A DNA stretch of 38,382 nucleotides from NCBI GenBank assembly GCA_035495315.1, contig DATJGF010000051.1, positions 1 to 38,382 on the forward strand. The letters are read 5' to 3'. Positions within the stretch are counted from its first letter, which is position 1; each line of letters opens with the position of its first letter. Source of the stretch: DATJGF01 sp035495315 (lineage in GTDB: Bacteria; Verrucomicrobiota; Verrucomicrobiia; Limisphaerales; UBA8199). A program made the translations under genes and the position numbers. The notes below the pieces were generated by a model. The model was not told the DNA's origin, ran no database searches, and saw only the letters and a program-made list of their open reading frames with translations. Below, one piece after another: positions 7,630-16,386 of the stretch.

Positions 7630-8148
7630 ATGAAAATGAAGGCGACGTGTTCCGTGGCCGTGATTTATCAGGACCCGCAGGCGCGTGAGATAGCCGTAGG
7701 TTATTGCGACGTTCTGGTTCAGCGTTTCTGGCACCGGTGCGATTTTGAGGTGAGTTGGTGGTCATTCCAGCAGGTGCAGGACACGCCTGCAGCCGCGAAG
7801 GCCTGCGGAGCTGACCTGGTAGTTTTTGTGACCTGCGCCGGCAAGGAGATTCCGGCCGGAGTTAAACGCTGGATAGACAGGTGGTTAACCGAACGAGCTA
7901 ACCGCGAAGGCGCATTGGTCAACCTGACGGATACTTCTGGTCCAGCGTTCAACCCGCTTACTGCGAAAACGGACTGCTACCTGCGAGATGTTGCGCACCG
8001 TGGAAGCCTCGATTATCTAACGCAGGTGCCTGCAGAAATCTTTGGACTCATTCCGGAATCAGCAGAATCCTGGAATGATCGCGCGCGGCAAATGACTACG
8101 GTGCTCGACGAGATCTTACATCGACCGGCTGTCCCACGTCACCTGTAA
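7630..8148 (+). CDS. Conserved protein of unknown function
   Basis: 172 residues from ATG 7630, with AAGG ten bases upstream; an in-frame ATG at 7528 would add 34 residues of unlikely composition, so the shorter start is preferred. The fold looks alpha/beta and flavodoxin-like: 'SVAVIYQDPQAREIAVGYCD', 'DFEVSWWSFQQVQ', 'ADLVVFVTCAGKEIPAGVKR' and 'EGALVNLTD' alternate strands and helices in the order of a Rossmann-type sheet. A flavin- or nucleotide-binding motif is not evident. Such proteins appear to recur in Verrucomicrobiota, but I cannot name a function. It follows pdxH after 190 bases. Confidence 0.75.
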   Translation: MKMKATCSVAVIYQDPQAREIAVGYCDVLVQRFWHRCDFEVSWWSFQQVQDTPAAAKACGADLVVFVTCAGKEIPAGVKRWIDRWLTERANREGALVNLTDTSGPAFNPLTAKTDCYLRDVAHRGSLDYLTQVPAEIFGLIPESAESWNDRARQMTTVLDEILHRPAVPRHL

Positions 8149-8264
8149 AGGCATTCGCCACGCATAGTTGTTCCGGTGCGGTTTGGGCCGTTCTCGATCC
8201 TATTTGCGCGAAAACGCCTCCTCGTACATTTTAAGACCCTAAACGGCGCTGATACACAACGCTT

Positions 8265-8867
8265 ATGAGGAAATTAGGGATTGTAGGCTGGGTAATTTTT
8301 GTTGCTTCGACCTGGATAACCCCCGCTGAAGATAAACCAGCGGAAGGTCAGGATTCCTTTGCCTTCGGACGTTACGAGGGAACTCTAACTAGTGGCGTGA
8401 TGTTTTCGCCGTTTATCGCCACTCACGAGCGCCCCACGATTAATTATACGATCACCGAAGCTCAGTTCGGTTGCATGTTAGGTGGTGGCGGCAAACAGGG
8501 CTGGTATCGAGGCAGTTTTGAATTTGTAACTGAGGGGTTCGGGAGCGCAATTTTTCAAGGGTCAGGAAATTACATTGCCGGCGTGACTTTTTGGGCGCGC
8601 TACAATTTCGTTCAACCCGATTGGCGCATCGTGCCTTATATTCAAGCCGGTGCTGGGGTGACGGTGACGGACATCGACCGTGAGGTGGTCGGCCAGGCAT
8701 TCAACTTCAATCTGGATGTCGGTTTAGGCGCTCGCTACTTATTTTCTCCGCGCTGGGCCATGCTCCTTGAGTATCGCTACCAGCATATCTCCAACGCCAA
8801 CTCCGCTGCGCATAATCTGGGCATAAACGCCCAGGGCGCGATTCTAGGGGTGTCGTATTTGTTCTAA
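8265..8867 (+). CDS. PagL-like acyloxyacyl hydrolase (lipid A 3-O-deacylase family), outer membrane
   Basis: 200 residues with a signal peptide (MRKLGIVGWVIFVASTW, cleavage near PAEDK). Alternating strands ('FWARYNFVQPDWRIVPYIQA', 'FNFNLDVGLGARYLF', 'WAMLLEYRYQHISNAN') and a terminal 'GVSYLF' ending in Phe are typical of an outer-membrane beta-barrel. The motif YRYQHISNAN contains the His174-x-Ser176 pair of PagL, the enzyme that removes the 3-O acyl chain of lipid A. The third PagL residue, a Glu about 12 residues after the Ser, is Asn188 here, so activity is not assured. This implies the host has an outer membrane with LPS-like lipid. Monocistronic by position. Confidence 0.85.
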   Translation: MRKLGIVGWVIFVASTWITPAEDKPAEGQDSFAFGRYEGTLTSGVMFSPFIATHERPTINYTITEAQFGCMLGGGGKQGWYRGSFEFVTEGFGSAIFQGSGNYIAGVTFWARYNFVQPDWRIVPYIQAGAGVTVTDIDREVVGQAFNFNLDVGLGARYLFSPRWAMLLEYRYQHISNANSAAHNLGINAQGAILGVSYLF

Positions 8868-8998
8868 GCCGCGGAAACCCAACGCCGGCGATAAATTCCG
8901 AAGGCCGAAACAAACCCAAAGTTCGAAGTAAATAGACGAGTTCGGTGTCCGAGTCTCCTGCAGTCTAACCCTACTTCTGTGCGGCCTTCGCGTGAGTC

Positions 8999-11674
8999 CT
9001 ACTCGATTTTTTCTTCGCCGGCGGCGTCGGCTTGTTGCTCGCTAATTACGGGTGCAATGGCCTGGAGTTTGTCGCCGGGTTGGAGGTCGATCAATTTAAC
9101 GCCCTGCGTGTTGCGCCCCGCCTCACGAATGTCTTTTACGAAAATGCGGACCATCTGGCCGACCGCGGTGATGAGCATTATTTCATCAGCGTCACGAACC
9201 GAGAGCGCCCCGACGACCGCGCCGGTGCGCTCGTTGGCCTTCATCGTGATAATGCCTTTGCCGCCCCGCGATTGGAGACGGTAAACCTGCTCAACCGTCC
9301 CGTTTTCCAGGACCATATCGAATGGAGTTCGCTTCCCGATTCCATTTTCGCCGGCGACGAGCAACGTCGCATCACGCGCGACGATGGCGAGGGCAATCAC
9401 CGCATCTTCTTTTTCCAGGTTAATACCACGGACACCGCCGGCGGGCCGGCCCATTGAACGAACTTCTTCCTCGGAGAACCGGATGCTCATGCCATCCCGC
9501 GTGATCAAGACGACCTGATCCTGACCGGAGGTTAGCTTTACCTCAATCAGGTTATCGTTGGGCTCGATCCCAATCGCGATGATCCCGCCCTTGCGCACAT
9601 TGGCAAAATCTCCGAGCGGAGTCTTTTTAACGGTGCCTTGTTTCGTGGCGAAGAAGAGGAAGCCCTCCTGCTGCCAGGTGGTGTCCTCCTTGTTTGGACC
9701 GGTCCGGGCCGGAATGCGAATCAAGGCGGCGATCTGTTCGCCCTGTTTCAGTTCGAGCAGGTTGGCGATGCTGCGGCCCTTGGCGGCACGACCCATGTCG
9801 GGGATTTCGTGCACGCGCTCGACATACGCGCGGCCGGTATTGGTGAAAAACATCAGGTAATCATGCGTGCTGGCGGTGAAGAGGTGCTCGATGAAGTCCT
9901 GATCCTCTTCGGTGGCGCCTTCGCGAGTCGCCATGCCGATCACGCCTTTACCCCCACGGCGCTGGGAACGATACGAGCTGATATTGGTGCGCTTGATCAG
10001 GCCGCTGTGCGTCAGCGTGATAATTACCCCTTCATTGGCAATTAGATCTTCGATCGCAATTTCGCCTTCGTCGGGGACAAGTTCGGTCAAGCGGGGCGTC
10101 GCATATTTCTCTTTGATCGTCAGCAACTCGGTTTTGATGATCGCCAGGACGCGTGCCTCTTTGGCCAGAATATCCAGCAAGTCTTTGATGCGTTCCAGCA
10201 GGTCACGATACTCGCGCTTGACCTTGTCAATTTCCAAGCCGGTTAACTGGTAGAGCCGCAGGTCGAGGATGGCGTTCGCCTGGGCTTCGCTAAAAGAATA
10301 GCGCCCACTCGTGAGCCGTGCCTCGTTGCGAATAAGAATACCGATCTGTTCGACCTGAGCCCGGGTGAAGTCGAAGGCTAGCAGTTTGATTCTGGCTTCA
10401 TCGCGCGTCGCGGAGTTGCGGATAATGCGAATAAACTCGTCCATGTTCGCCAGCGCGATGAGGTAACCTTCCAGGTTCTCGGCGCGTTCTTCCGCTTTGC
10501 GCAATTCAAAGCGGGTGCGGCGAATGATCACTTCGCGGCGGTGATCGATGTAGCAATTGATCAGATCCTTGAGGCCGAGCGTTTTCGGACGACCGTGATC
10601 GATGGCAAGGGCATTGACGGCAAAGCTCGTCTCCAGCGCGGTGTGCTTGTAGAGGTTATTAATGACCACTTTCGGGATGGCGTCGCGCCGGATCTCGATC
10701 ACCACCCGCGTGTTCTCGTCCGATTCATCCCGCACACCGGTGATGTCGGTCAGAATTTTCTCATTAACCAATTCAGCAATGCGTTCCACCAGGACGGCGC
10801 GGTTTACGTTGTAAGGTATTTCCGTGATAATAATTTGTTCACGCCCGCCCTTGAGCTCTTCGAGTCCGACTTTGCCGCGCACTTTTAGGCTGCCGCGCCC
10901 GGTTTTGAAATAGTCGTTGATGCCCTCGAGTCCGCAGAGCATGCAACCGGTGGGGAAATCCGGTCCTTTGATATGCTTCATCAGCTCTTTGAGCGTGATG
11001 TGTGGGTTGTCAATTTGAGCGCAGATACCGTCGATGACTTCTCCCAGGTTATGCGGGGGGATATTGGTGGCCATGCCGACCGCGATGCCGGTGCCGCCGT
11101 TGATGAGCAGATTCGGGAAGGCTGCCGGGAAAACTGTGGGCTCCGTCAGGCGCTCGTCATAATTGGGGACAAAGTCGACGGTGTCTTTGTCCATGTCCTG
11201 CATGAGGGTGCCGCCGAGCGGGGTAAGGCGGGCCTCGGTGTAACGCATCGCGGCCGGGGGGTCGCCTTCCACCGAGCCGAAATTGCCCTGCGGATCGATT
11301 AGCCGCTCACGCATGGCCCACGGCTGCCCCATATGCACCAGCGTCGGGTAAATGACGGCTTCACCGTGAGGATGGTAATTGCCGGAAGTGTCGCCGCAAA
11401 TCTTGGCGCACTTCATGTGCTTCTTGGGCGGGTAAAGCCCGAGCTCGTGCATCGCGTACAGGATTCGACGCTGGGAAGGTTTCAGCCCATCGCGGACGTC
11501 CGGTAACGCGCGCGAAATAATGACCGACATCGAGTAATCAAGGAACGAGTTCTTAATCTCCTCAGCAACGTTGATTTTGCTGATCTTTTCGTTCGCCGCG
11601 AATAAAGGCGTGCTGCCGGGCGGTGGCGGTGTTTCGTTGGATCCTGAATCGGGAGGTGAATTTTCGTCTGACAT
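8999..11674 (-). CDS. gyrA: DNA gyrase subunit A
   Basis: 891 residues (E. coli 875). It is the DNA-cleaving and religating subunit of the A2B2 gyrase that introduces negative supercoils. The N-terminal winged-helix domain has 'ALPDVRDGLKPSQRRILYAM' and catalytic Tyr145 in 'RYTEARLT'. The C-terminal DNA-wrapping domain contains the GyrA box 'QRRGGKG', which marks it as gyrase rather than topoisomerase IV. The C-terminus is acidic, ending GEEKIE. The quinolone region reads HPHGEAVIYP, with Ala106 and Pro110 where E. coli has Ser83 and Asp87. It follows gyrB on the same strand after 382 bases containing a long palindrome. Confidence 0.98.
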   Translation of the reverse strand: MSDENSPPDSGSNETPPPPGSTPLFAANEKISKINVAEEIKNSFLDYSMSVIISRALPDVRDGLKPSQRRILYAMHELGLYPPKKHMKCAKICGDTSGNYHPHGEAVIYPTLVHMGQPWAMRERLIDPQGNFGSVEGDPPAAMRYTEARLTPLGGTLMQDMDKDTVDFVPNYDERLTEPTVFPAAFPNLLINGGTGIAVGMATNIPPHNLGEVIDGICAQIDNPHITLKELMKHIKGPDFPTGCMLCGLEGINDYFKTGRGSLKVRGKVGLEELKGGREQIIITEIPYNVNRAVLVERIAELVNEKILTDITGVRDESDENTRVVIEIRRDAIPKVVINNLYKHTALETSFAVNALAIDHGRPKTLGLKDLINCYIDHRREVIIRRTRFELRKAEERAENLEGYLIALANMDEFIRIIRNSATRDEARIKLLAFDFTRAQVEQIGILIRNEARLTSGRYSFSEAQANAILDLRLYQLTGLEIDKVKREYRDLLERIKDLLDILAKEARVLAIIKTELLTIKEKYATPRLTELVPDEGEIAIEDLIANEGVIITLTHSGLIKRTNISSYRSQRRGGKGVIGMATREGATEEDQDFIEHLFTASTHDYLMFFTNTGRAYVERVHEIPDMGRAAKGRSIANLLELKQGEQIAALIRIPARTGPNKEDTTWQQEGFLFFATKQGTVKKTPLGDFANVRKGGIIAIGIEPNDNLIEVKLTSGQDQVVLITRDGMSIRFSEEEVRSMGRPAGGVRGINLEKEDAVIALAIVARDATLLVAGENGIGKRTPFDMVLENGTVEQVYRLQSRGGKGIITMKANERTGAVVGALSVRDADEIMLITAVGQMVRIFVKDIREAGRNTQGVKLIDLQPGDKLQAIAPVISEQQADAAGEEKIE

Positions 11675-11807
11675 ACTAACAAAATGGATTAATGGAGTAG
11701 TGGAGTGCTGAGGTGCTCAGCCGCCGTGGAGATTCAGTTCGACTGCGAATCGGGACAGCGCAGCGAAGCCACAGCCGAAGATATGTGATAGCGGATAGCA
11801 TTAGCCT

Positions 11808-11966
11808 CCTCTCATTAACACCGCGTTTCAGCGGGGTGATCCTGCGATGGTCGAGAGCTTGAAGCGCTTCAGCGGTTTCCACGCGGCGCGCGAGAAACCG
11901 CTAAAAAAGCGGTTTGGGCGACCCGAGCGTCGCCACACCCCGCTGAAGCGGGGTCTTAATGAGAGG
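11808..11966. repeat. 159-bp palindromic element between gyrB and gyrA
   Basis: Left arm 11808-11838 (CCTCTCATTAACACCGCG...) and right arm 11936-11966 (...GGGGTCTTAATGAGAGG) are inverted, matching at all but a few of 31 positions. Inside are further hairpins: AAACCGC/GCGGTTT around 11895-11915 and GGCGACCCGAGCGTCGCC at 11917-11934. There is no transposase and no coding frame, so this is a small non-autonomous or structural repeat. It takes up most of the 11675-12056 gap. Within the gyrB-gyrA transcript it would form a large branched structure that could affect termination or RNA processing between the two genes. Confidence 0.85.
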
Positions 11967-12056
11967 ACAGACAGTGCGACGTTCATCTCAGGAAATATCC
12001 GGCTACCATGTTTGCGACCAAGTGAATTCATGTCCATTCGTGGTTAAGAATTCGAT

Positions 12057-14570
12057 TCAAACATCGAGGTTGCGCACGTTCAGCGCATTATCCTCAATAA
12101 ATTGGCGTCGCGGCTCGACTTCCTCGCCCATCAATCGCGTAAACATCTCTTCGGCTTCGACCGCGTCGGTTAAATCGATGCGCAGCAACTTGCGCCGGCT
12201 GGGATTCATCGTCGTCTCGAAGAGTTCCTTGGGGTTCATTTCCCCTAGACCTTTGAAGCGCTTAATCTGCAGACCGCGCCGGCCGACTTCCTTCACGCTG
12301 GCAAGGATCTCCGGGATGGAAAACAGCGGTTTAACCTGTTGCTTGTCTCCTTCGCCTTCAAGCAATTCGAACAACGGCTGATCCTGCGCGGAGTAATGCT
12401 CGACGCTGAAACCTTTGCGTGCCAGCTTCTCGAGCAACTCCTTGATCGCCTGGCTTTCATACAGCTCCTCGTGACGAGCGCGCCGGGTTGAACCATTCCG
12501 CGTCTTCTCGAGCAGCGAGGTGTCGCTTTCCCCTTCCCCAGACAGACCTAGGTCAAGGTCTGAATTCTCCTCCGCGAATTTGGCGAGCTCTTCGTTATCG
12601 CGGAAGTAATGGACCGTTTCTTCGTTCCCCTGGCGCACCTTGACGAGGTGGTGAGGCAATTCGTGCGTTTGCGGATGGCGCTGCTCGAGGTAGGCGGCAA
12701 AATCCCCGCCTTTGCGCCGCAGACCGTTGGCGTATTTGTCGAGCGCCTCCAGCAACTCGAGGATTTCGCTCAATTGCTTGGCGGAGAGTTCTTTTTCGTC
12801 GCGCAAGTTTTTGAGGCGGACTTCCTCAGTCCCGAGCTCAATCAAAATGCGATTGAGCTGCGCATCGTCATCGACGTATTCGACTCGTTTCTTGCGCGAG
12901 ATTTGGTAGAGCGGCGGCTGGGCAATATACACAAAGCCGCGCTTCACCAACTCAGGCATCTGGCGATAAAAGAAAGTCAGGAGCAAGGTGCGTATATGCG
13001 AGCCGTCGACGTCTGCATCGGTCATGATAATGATCTTGTGGTAACGAAGTTTATCGAGCGTAAACGCCCCCTCGCTGTCGCCGTCGCCGATGCCAGTGCC
13101 GACCGCGGTGATCATTGTGCGGATTTCATTGTTCTGGAGCACTTTGTCCAGCCGGGCCTTTTCGACATTAATCAGCTTTCCGCGGATGGGGAGGATGGCT
13201 TGGAACTTACGATCGCGGCCCTGTTTGGCAGAGCCGCCTGCCGAATCACCCTCGACGATGTAGAGTTCCGTATTCGCCGGATCGCGGTCGGAACAATCAG
13301 CGAGTTTGCCCGGCAAGCCGCCGCCAGTCAGCGCGCCCTTGCGTACGGTTTCGCGCGCTTTACGTGCTGCTTCGCGAGCGCGGGCAGCCAGAAGCCCTTT
13401 TTCGACGACCTTCTTTGCCACGGAGGGGTTGGCGTCGAAGTAGGTCATTAGACCGTCATAAACAACCGAGGAAACCAGGCCGTCGATCTCCGTATTGACC
13501 AATTTCACTTTGGTCTGGGACTCGAACCGCGGGTTCGGCAGCTTCACGCTGAGGACGCAAACCAGTCCTTCACGGACGTCATCGCCGGAAATTGCCGGGT
13601 CTTTCTCTTTGAGCAGCTCATTTTGCTTGGCGTACTGGTTAATCGCGCGAGTCAAGGCGGACCGGAAGCCGGTAAGGTGCGTTCCGCCGTCGGGATTCGG
13701 AATGGAATTGGCAAAGCAAAGAATCTGGTCGTTGTAGCTGTCGTTATACTGCATAACGCAATCGACAAAGACCTCGTCCTTTTGCCGGCTCAACGCGATC
13801 GGCTTAGGATGCAGGATCTGCTTGTTGCGCCCGAGCTGCTTGACGAATTCTTCTATCCCTTCGCGGTAGAAAAAGCGCTCATTCTTCTCGGTGCGCTCGT
13901 CCGAGAGGGTGATCTCAATTCCTGGGTTGAGGAATGCAAGTTCACGCAGCCGGTTGGCAAGCAGTTCGAACTTAAACTCCGTCGTGATCGTAAAAATCGT
14001 TGCGTCCGGCTTGAAAGTAATCAGTGTGCCGGTTCCTTTCGATTTGCCGATAACCTTCAGCTTTTCCGTCGTGACACCCCGGGCAAACTGCATCGCATAT
14101 ACTTTCCCGTCTCGCGACACCTCAACTTTAAACCAATCAGAGAGGGCATTGACGCATTTGGCGCCCACGCCATGCAAGCCACCGGAGTATTTGTAAGCCC
14201 CCTGACCGAACTTGCCACCGGCATGAAGATTGGTCAGGACCAGTTCGACGGCCGGCATATTCCACTTGGGATGCATGTCGACCGGGATACCCCGGCCATT
14301 ATCGCGTATAGAGACGGACCCGTCGACGTGAACGGTCACTTCGATCTCATCACAATGACCGGCCAGGTGCTCATCGATCGAATTGTCCAGCACCTCAAAA
14401 ACGCAATGGTGCAACCCGCGCTCGTCCGGGTCGCCGATATACATCCCTGGGCGCTTGCGCACTGCTTCCAAGCCCTCCAGTTTGTCGATCTTGGACGCAT
14501 CGTATTTCTCCGGTGCGGCCGGGGCTGGTTGCATGTTTTCGGTTGAGTCGAGCACGTGTTCCTCAGGCAT
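12057..14570 (-). CDS. gyrB: DNA gyrase subunit B
   Basis: 837 residues (E. coli 804). It is the ATPase subunit of gyrase. The N-terminal GHKL ATPase has 'RKRPGMYIGDPDERGLHHCV', 'EVLDNSIDEHLAG' and the glycine-rich lid 'SGGLHGVGAKCVNALSD'. The TOPRIM domain has 'EGDSAGGSAKQGRDRKFQA' and the metal-binding DADVDGSHI. Between the TOPRIM halves is a charged insert of roughly 170 residues (about 560-730), like the insert in proteobacterial GyrB and absent from Gram-positive enzymes. The C-terminus 'GEEVEPRRQFIEDNA' is diagnostic. It is the promoter-proximal gene of the gyrB-gyrA pair. The long frames on the opposite strand are shadows. Confidence 0.98.
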   Translation of the reverse strand: MPEEHVLDSTENMQPAPAAPEKYDASKIDKLEGLEAVRKRPGMYIGDPDERGLHHCVFEVLDNSIDEHLAGHCDEIEVTVHVDGSVSIRDNGRGIPVDMHPKWNMPAVELVLTNLHAGGKFGQGAYKYSGGLHGVGAKCVNALSDWFKVEVSRDGKVYAMQFARGVTTEKLKVIGKSKGTGTLITFKPDATIFTITTEFKFELLANRLRELAFLNPGIEITLSDERTEKNERFFYREGIEEFVKQLGRNKQILHPKPIALSRQKDEVFVDCVMQYNDSYNDQILCFANSIPNPDGGTHLTGFRSALTRAINQYAKQNELLKEKDPAISGDDVREGLVCVLSVKLPNPRFESQTKVKLVNTEIDGLVSSVVYDGLMTYFDANPSVAKKVVEKGLLAARAREAARKARETVRKGALTGGGLPGKLADCSDRDPANTELYIVEGDSAGGSAKQGRDRKFQAILPIRGKLINVEKARLDKVLQNNEIRTMITAVGTGIGDGDSEGAFTLDKLRYHKIIIMTDADVDGSHIRTLLLTFFYRQMPELVKRGFVYIAQPPLYQISRKKRVEYVDDDAQLNRILIELGTEEVRLKNLRDEKELSAKQLSEILELLEALDKYANGLRRKGGDFAAYLEQRHPQTHELPHHLVKVRQGNEETVHYFRDNEELAKFAEENSDLDLGLSGEGESDTSLLEKTRNGSTRRARHEELYESQAIKELLEKLARKGFSVEHYSAQDQPLFELLEGEGDKQQVKPLFSIPEILASVKEVGRRGLQIKRFKGLGEMNPKELFETTMNPSRRKLLRIDLTDAVEAEEMFTRLMGEEVEPRRQFIEDNALNVRNLDV

Positions 14571-14984
14571 AAAAAGTCATAAAGGAAGGCCTAGTTTTGC
14601 CGTCCATTTCGGTCGAAAAATCGTATAGAAAATCGCACTGAAACACAATGTTTTATTTAGGCGCGAGCGAGGAAAAAACTACCATTAGTAGTAGGCCTAG
14701 TCACCTCGGAATCCAATGCGTTGTGCTACTCTGAGTTTCTCAACCGAGTAGCTTAACTTACGATTTTTTGGCTCAAAATGCAATCCTGAGAAGGACTGTT
14801 TTTGCCTCCGGGATCGAGGCTCTTGTTGGGAAGCAGGCTGACTCTTTTAGGCCCATTTGCCGGCTTCATTTTCTTGCTTGTTCCACGGCTGAATCTGCTC
14901 AAGCGCAGTCCATTTCTTTAAATCAATTTAGAAGTTGGCATTCAACCGGAGGTGCGTATTGTTGCAGCCACTTATTTTTGAACT
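14571..14984. other. Divergent intergenic region between gyrB and the speY-like gene
   Basis: This 414-bp, comparatively AT-rich region holds no convincing gene; a frame starting at 14768 runs into the next gene out of phase and is rejected. It must carry the promoters for both divergent genes. A hairpin at 14725-14752 pairs GCTACTC with GAGTAGC, with an inner TGAG/CTCA stem and TTT loop. GAGG-type ribosome-binding sequence was not obvious before the gene at 14985. I could not place a convincing -35/-10 pair. Confidence 0.5.
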
Positions 14985-16193
14985 ATGGCGAAATCTCAAA
15001 AGAAACACGTTCGTTCCCGCGAAGACATTTCGGAAATGCCGGATTGGATGAAGGAAAAGCAGTGCCCGCACAAGAAGCAGTACATGTCGGGCAAGCGGAT
15101 TATGCCGCGGAATCTGACCGGGAAAGAGAAGCTGGAGTACCTGATCGACGAAGTATTCCTGGCGTACAATTCTGCACGGTTGAAGGAGGCCTGCCAGCTT
15201 TTCGCCAACCGAATGCTGGATGCGGATGTTACGATCGGGATGAGCATCTCGGGCGCCCTGACTCCGGCGGGCCTCGGTTGCTCGAGCATTATTCCCCTAA
15301 TCAAAGCCGGGTTCGTTGATTGGATTGTCTCGACGGGAGCCAATCTCTATCACGACATGCATTTTGCACTGAACTACCCGGTTCACTCCGGCAGCTTCAA
15401 ATTCGATGACACGGATTTGCGCGATAACGACTTGGTCCGCATTTATGACGTCGTCATTCCCTATTCTGACGGCCTGATGGCGACCGATGAGATTCTGCGC
15501 GAAATCCTGATTCAGCCTGAGTTTCAGAAAGAGATGGGCACGGCCGAACTGCATTATTTGCTGGGGCGTTACTGCGCGGAATGGGAGCGCAAGAACAAAC
15601 TAAGGGACGTGTCGGTGCTGGCGGCGGCGTACCGCGCGGGCGTGCCGTGCTATACCTCATCACCAGGCGATTCGACGATTGGCATGAATGTCGCCGGCGT
15701 GGAGTTGCGCGGTAACCGGCTGCGGATGAATCCATCGATCGACGTGAACGAGACGACGGCTTTTGTTCTCGCCGCAAAACGCAGTGGCGGCAGGAGCGGC
15801 GTTGTGCTGTGGGGCGGCGGCAGCCCGAAGAATTTTATGCTGCAGACCGAACCACAGATCCAGGAGGTGCTGCGGATTAAAGAATTGGGCCAGGACTTTT
15901 TCATCCAGGTCACCGATGCGCGGCCGGACACCGGCGGCCTTTCCGGAGCCACTCCCAGCGAGGCGGTGAGTTGGGGAAAGGTCGATCCGACAAAATTGCC
16001 GGACGCGGTGGTGTGCTACACGGATACGACCATCGCCATGCCGCTGTTCACCCACTATGCCCTGGCTAAACACAAACCGCGCAAGCTGCGCCGCCTTTAT
16101 GATCAGCGCGATCGAATGATGCAGGCGCTGACACAGGAGTATTTTGCCCATAATAAAGTGACGATGATCAACGGCGCACCCGTCGTGATGTAG
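14985..16193 (+). CDS. speY: Deoxyhypusine synthase-like enzyme, probably homospermidine synthase
   Basis: 402 residues. It belongs to the deoxyhypusine synthase family: 'DADVTIGMSISGALTPAGLG', 'SSPGDSTIGMNVAG', 'LWGGGSPKNF' and 'GATPSEAVSWGKVDP' match NAD-binding and active-site segments. Lys332 in EAVSWGK is the equivalent of the eukaryotic lysine that carries the aminobutyl intermediate. Bacteria lack eIF5A, and bacterial homologues are known to act as homospermidine synthases using spermidine and/or putrescine, so that role is inferred. The N-terminal 45 residues are an extra Lys-rich extension. The start follows the first in-frame ATG in a divergent region. The TAG stop lies inside a dispersed repeat that begins at 16190. 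Confidence 0.92.
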   Translation: MAKSQKKHVRSREDISEMPDWMKEKQCPHKKQYMSGKRIMPRNLTGKEKLEYLIDEVFLAYNSARLKEACQLFANRMLDADVTIGMSISGALTPAGLGCSSIIPLIKAGFVDWIVSTGANLYHDMHFALNYPVHSGSFKFDDTDLRDNDLVRIYDVVIPYSDGLMATDEILREILIQPEFQKEMGTAELHYLLGRYCAEWERKNKLRDVSVLAAAYRAGVPCYTSSPGDSTIGMNVAGVELRGNRLRMNPSIDVNETTAFVLAAKRSGGRSGVVLWGGGSPKNFMLQTEPQIQEVLRIKELGQDFFIQVTDARPDTGGLSGATPSEAVSWGKVDPTKLPDAVVCYTDTTIAMPLFTHYALAKHKPRKLRRLYDQRDRMMQALTQEYFAHNKVTMINGAPVVM

Positions 16194-16327
16194 CGTCAGG
16201 CGTCCCGAATGACGTAGAGCCCGCCGTCTCGCCGGGCGGGTCGCTGGCTGTGGTGGCCTTCCAAACCTCCAACTTCCGGGCGGCAAGGATGCCGCCCTCT
16301 ACAGCCGGCGAGACGCCGCGCTGCTAC
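16190..16327. repeat. GTAGCGTCAGGCGTC-type hairpin repeat, copy 1
   Basis: It starts GTAGCGTCAGGCGTCCCG and ends GAGACGCCGCGCTGCTAC, with GC-rich inner arms (CCGCCGTCTCGCCGGGCGG and GGGCGGCAAGGATGCCGCCC). A related element with the same ends is at 27683-27830. The first TAG of the repeat is the stop codon of the speY-like gene. No coding frame is credible here. It fills most of the gap up to the ribosome-binding site of the next gene. Confidence 0.8.
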
Positions 16328-16386
16328 AGACGGTGGACCTTTACCCTAGTTGCGGGAAGAAGGTCGCGAGTGCACAGGAGGTATAT

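Noticed and set aside
13623..14546. 307-residue frame antisense to gyrB
   Set aside because: Covers the opposite strand of the GyrB ATPase domain and has no domain of its own. The 280-residue frame at 12609-13451 is rejected for the same reason.
14768..15319. 183-residue plus-strand frame overlapping the speY-like start
   Set aside because: Its second half is the speY-like coding sequence read in another phase; the first half has no protein features.
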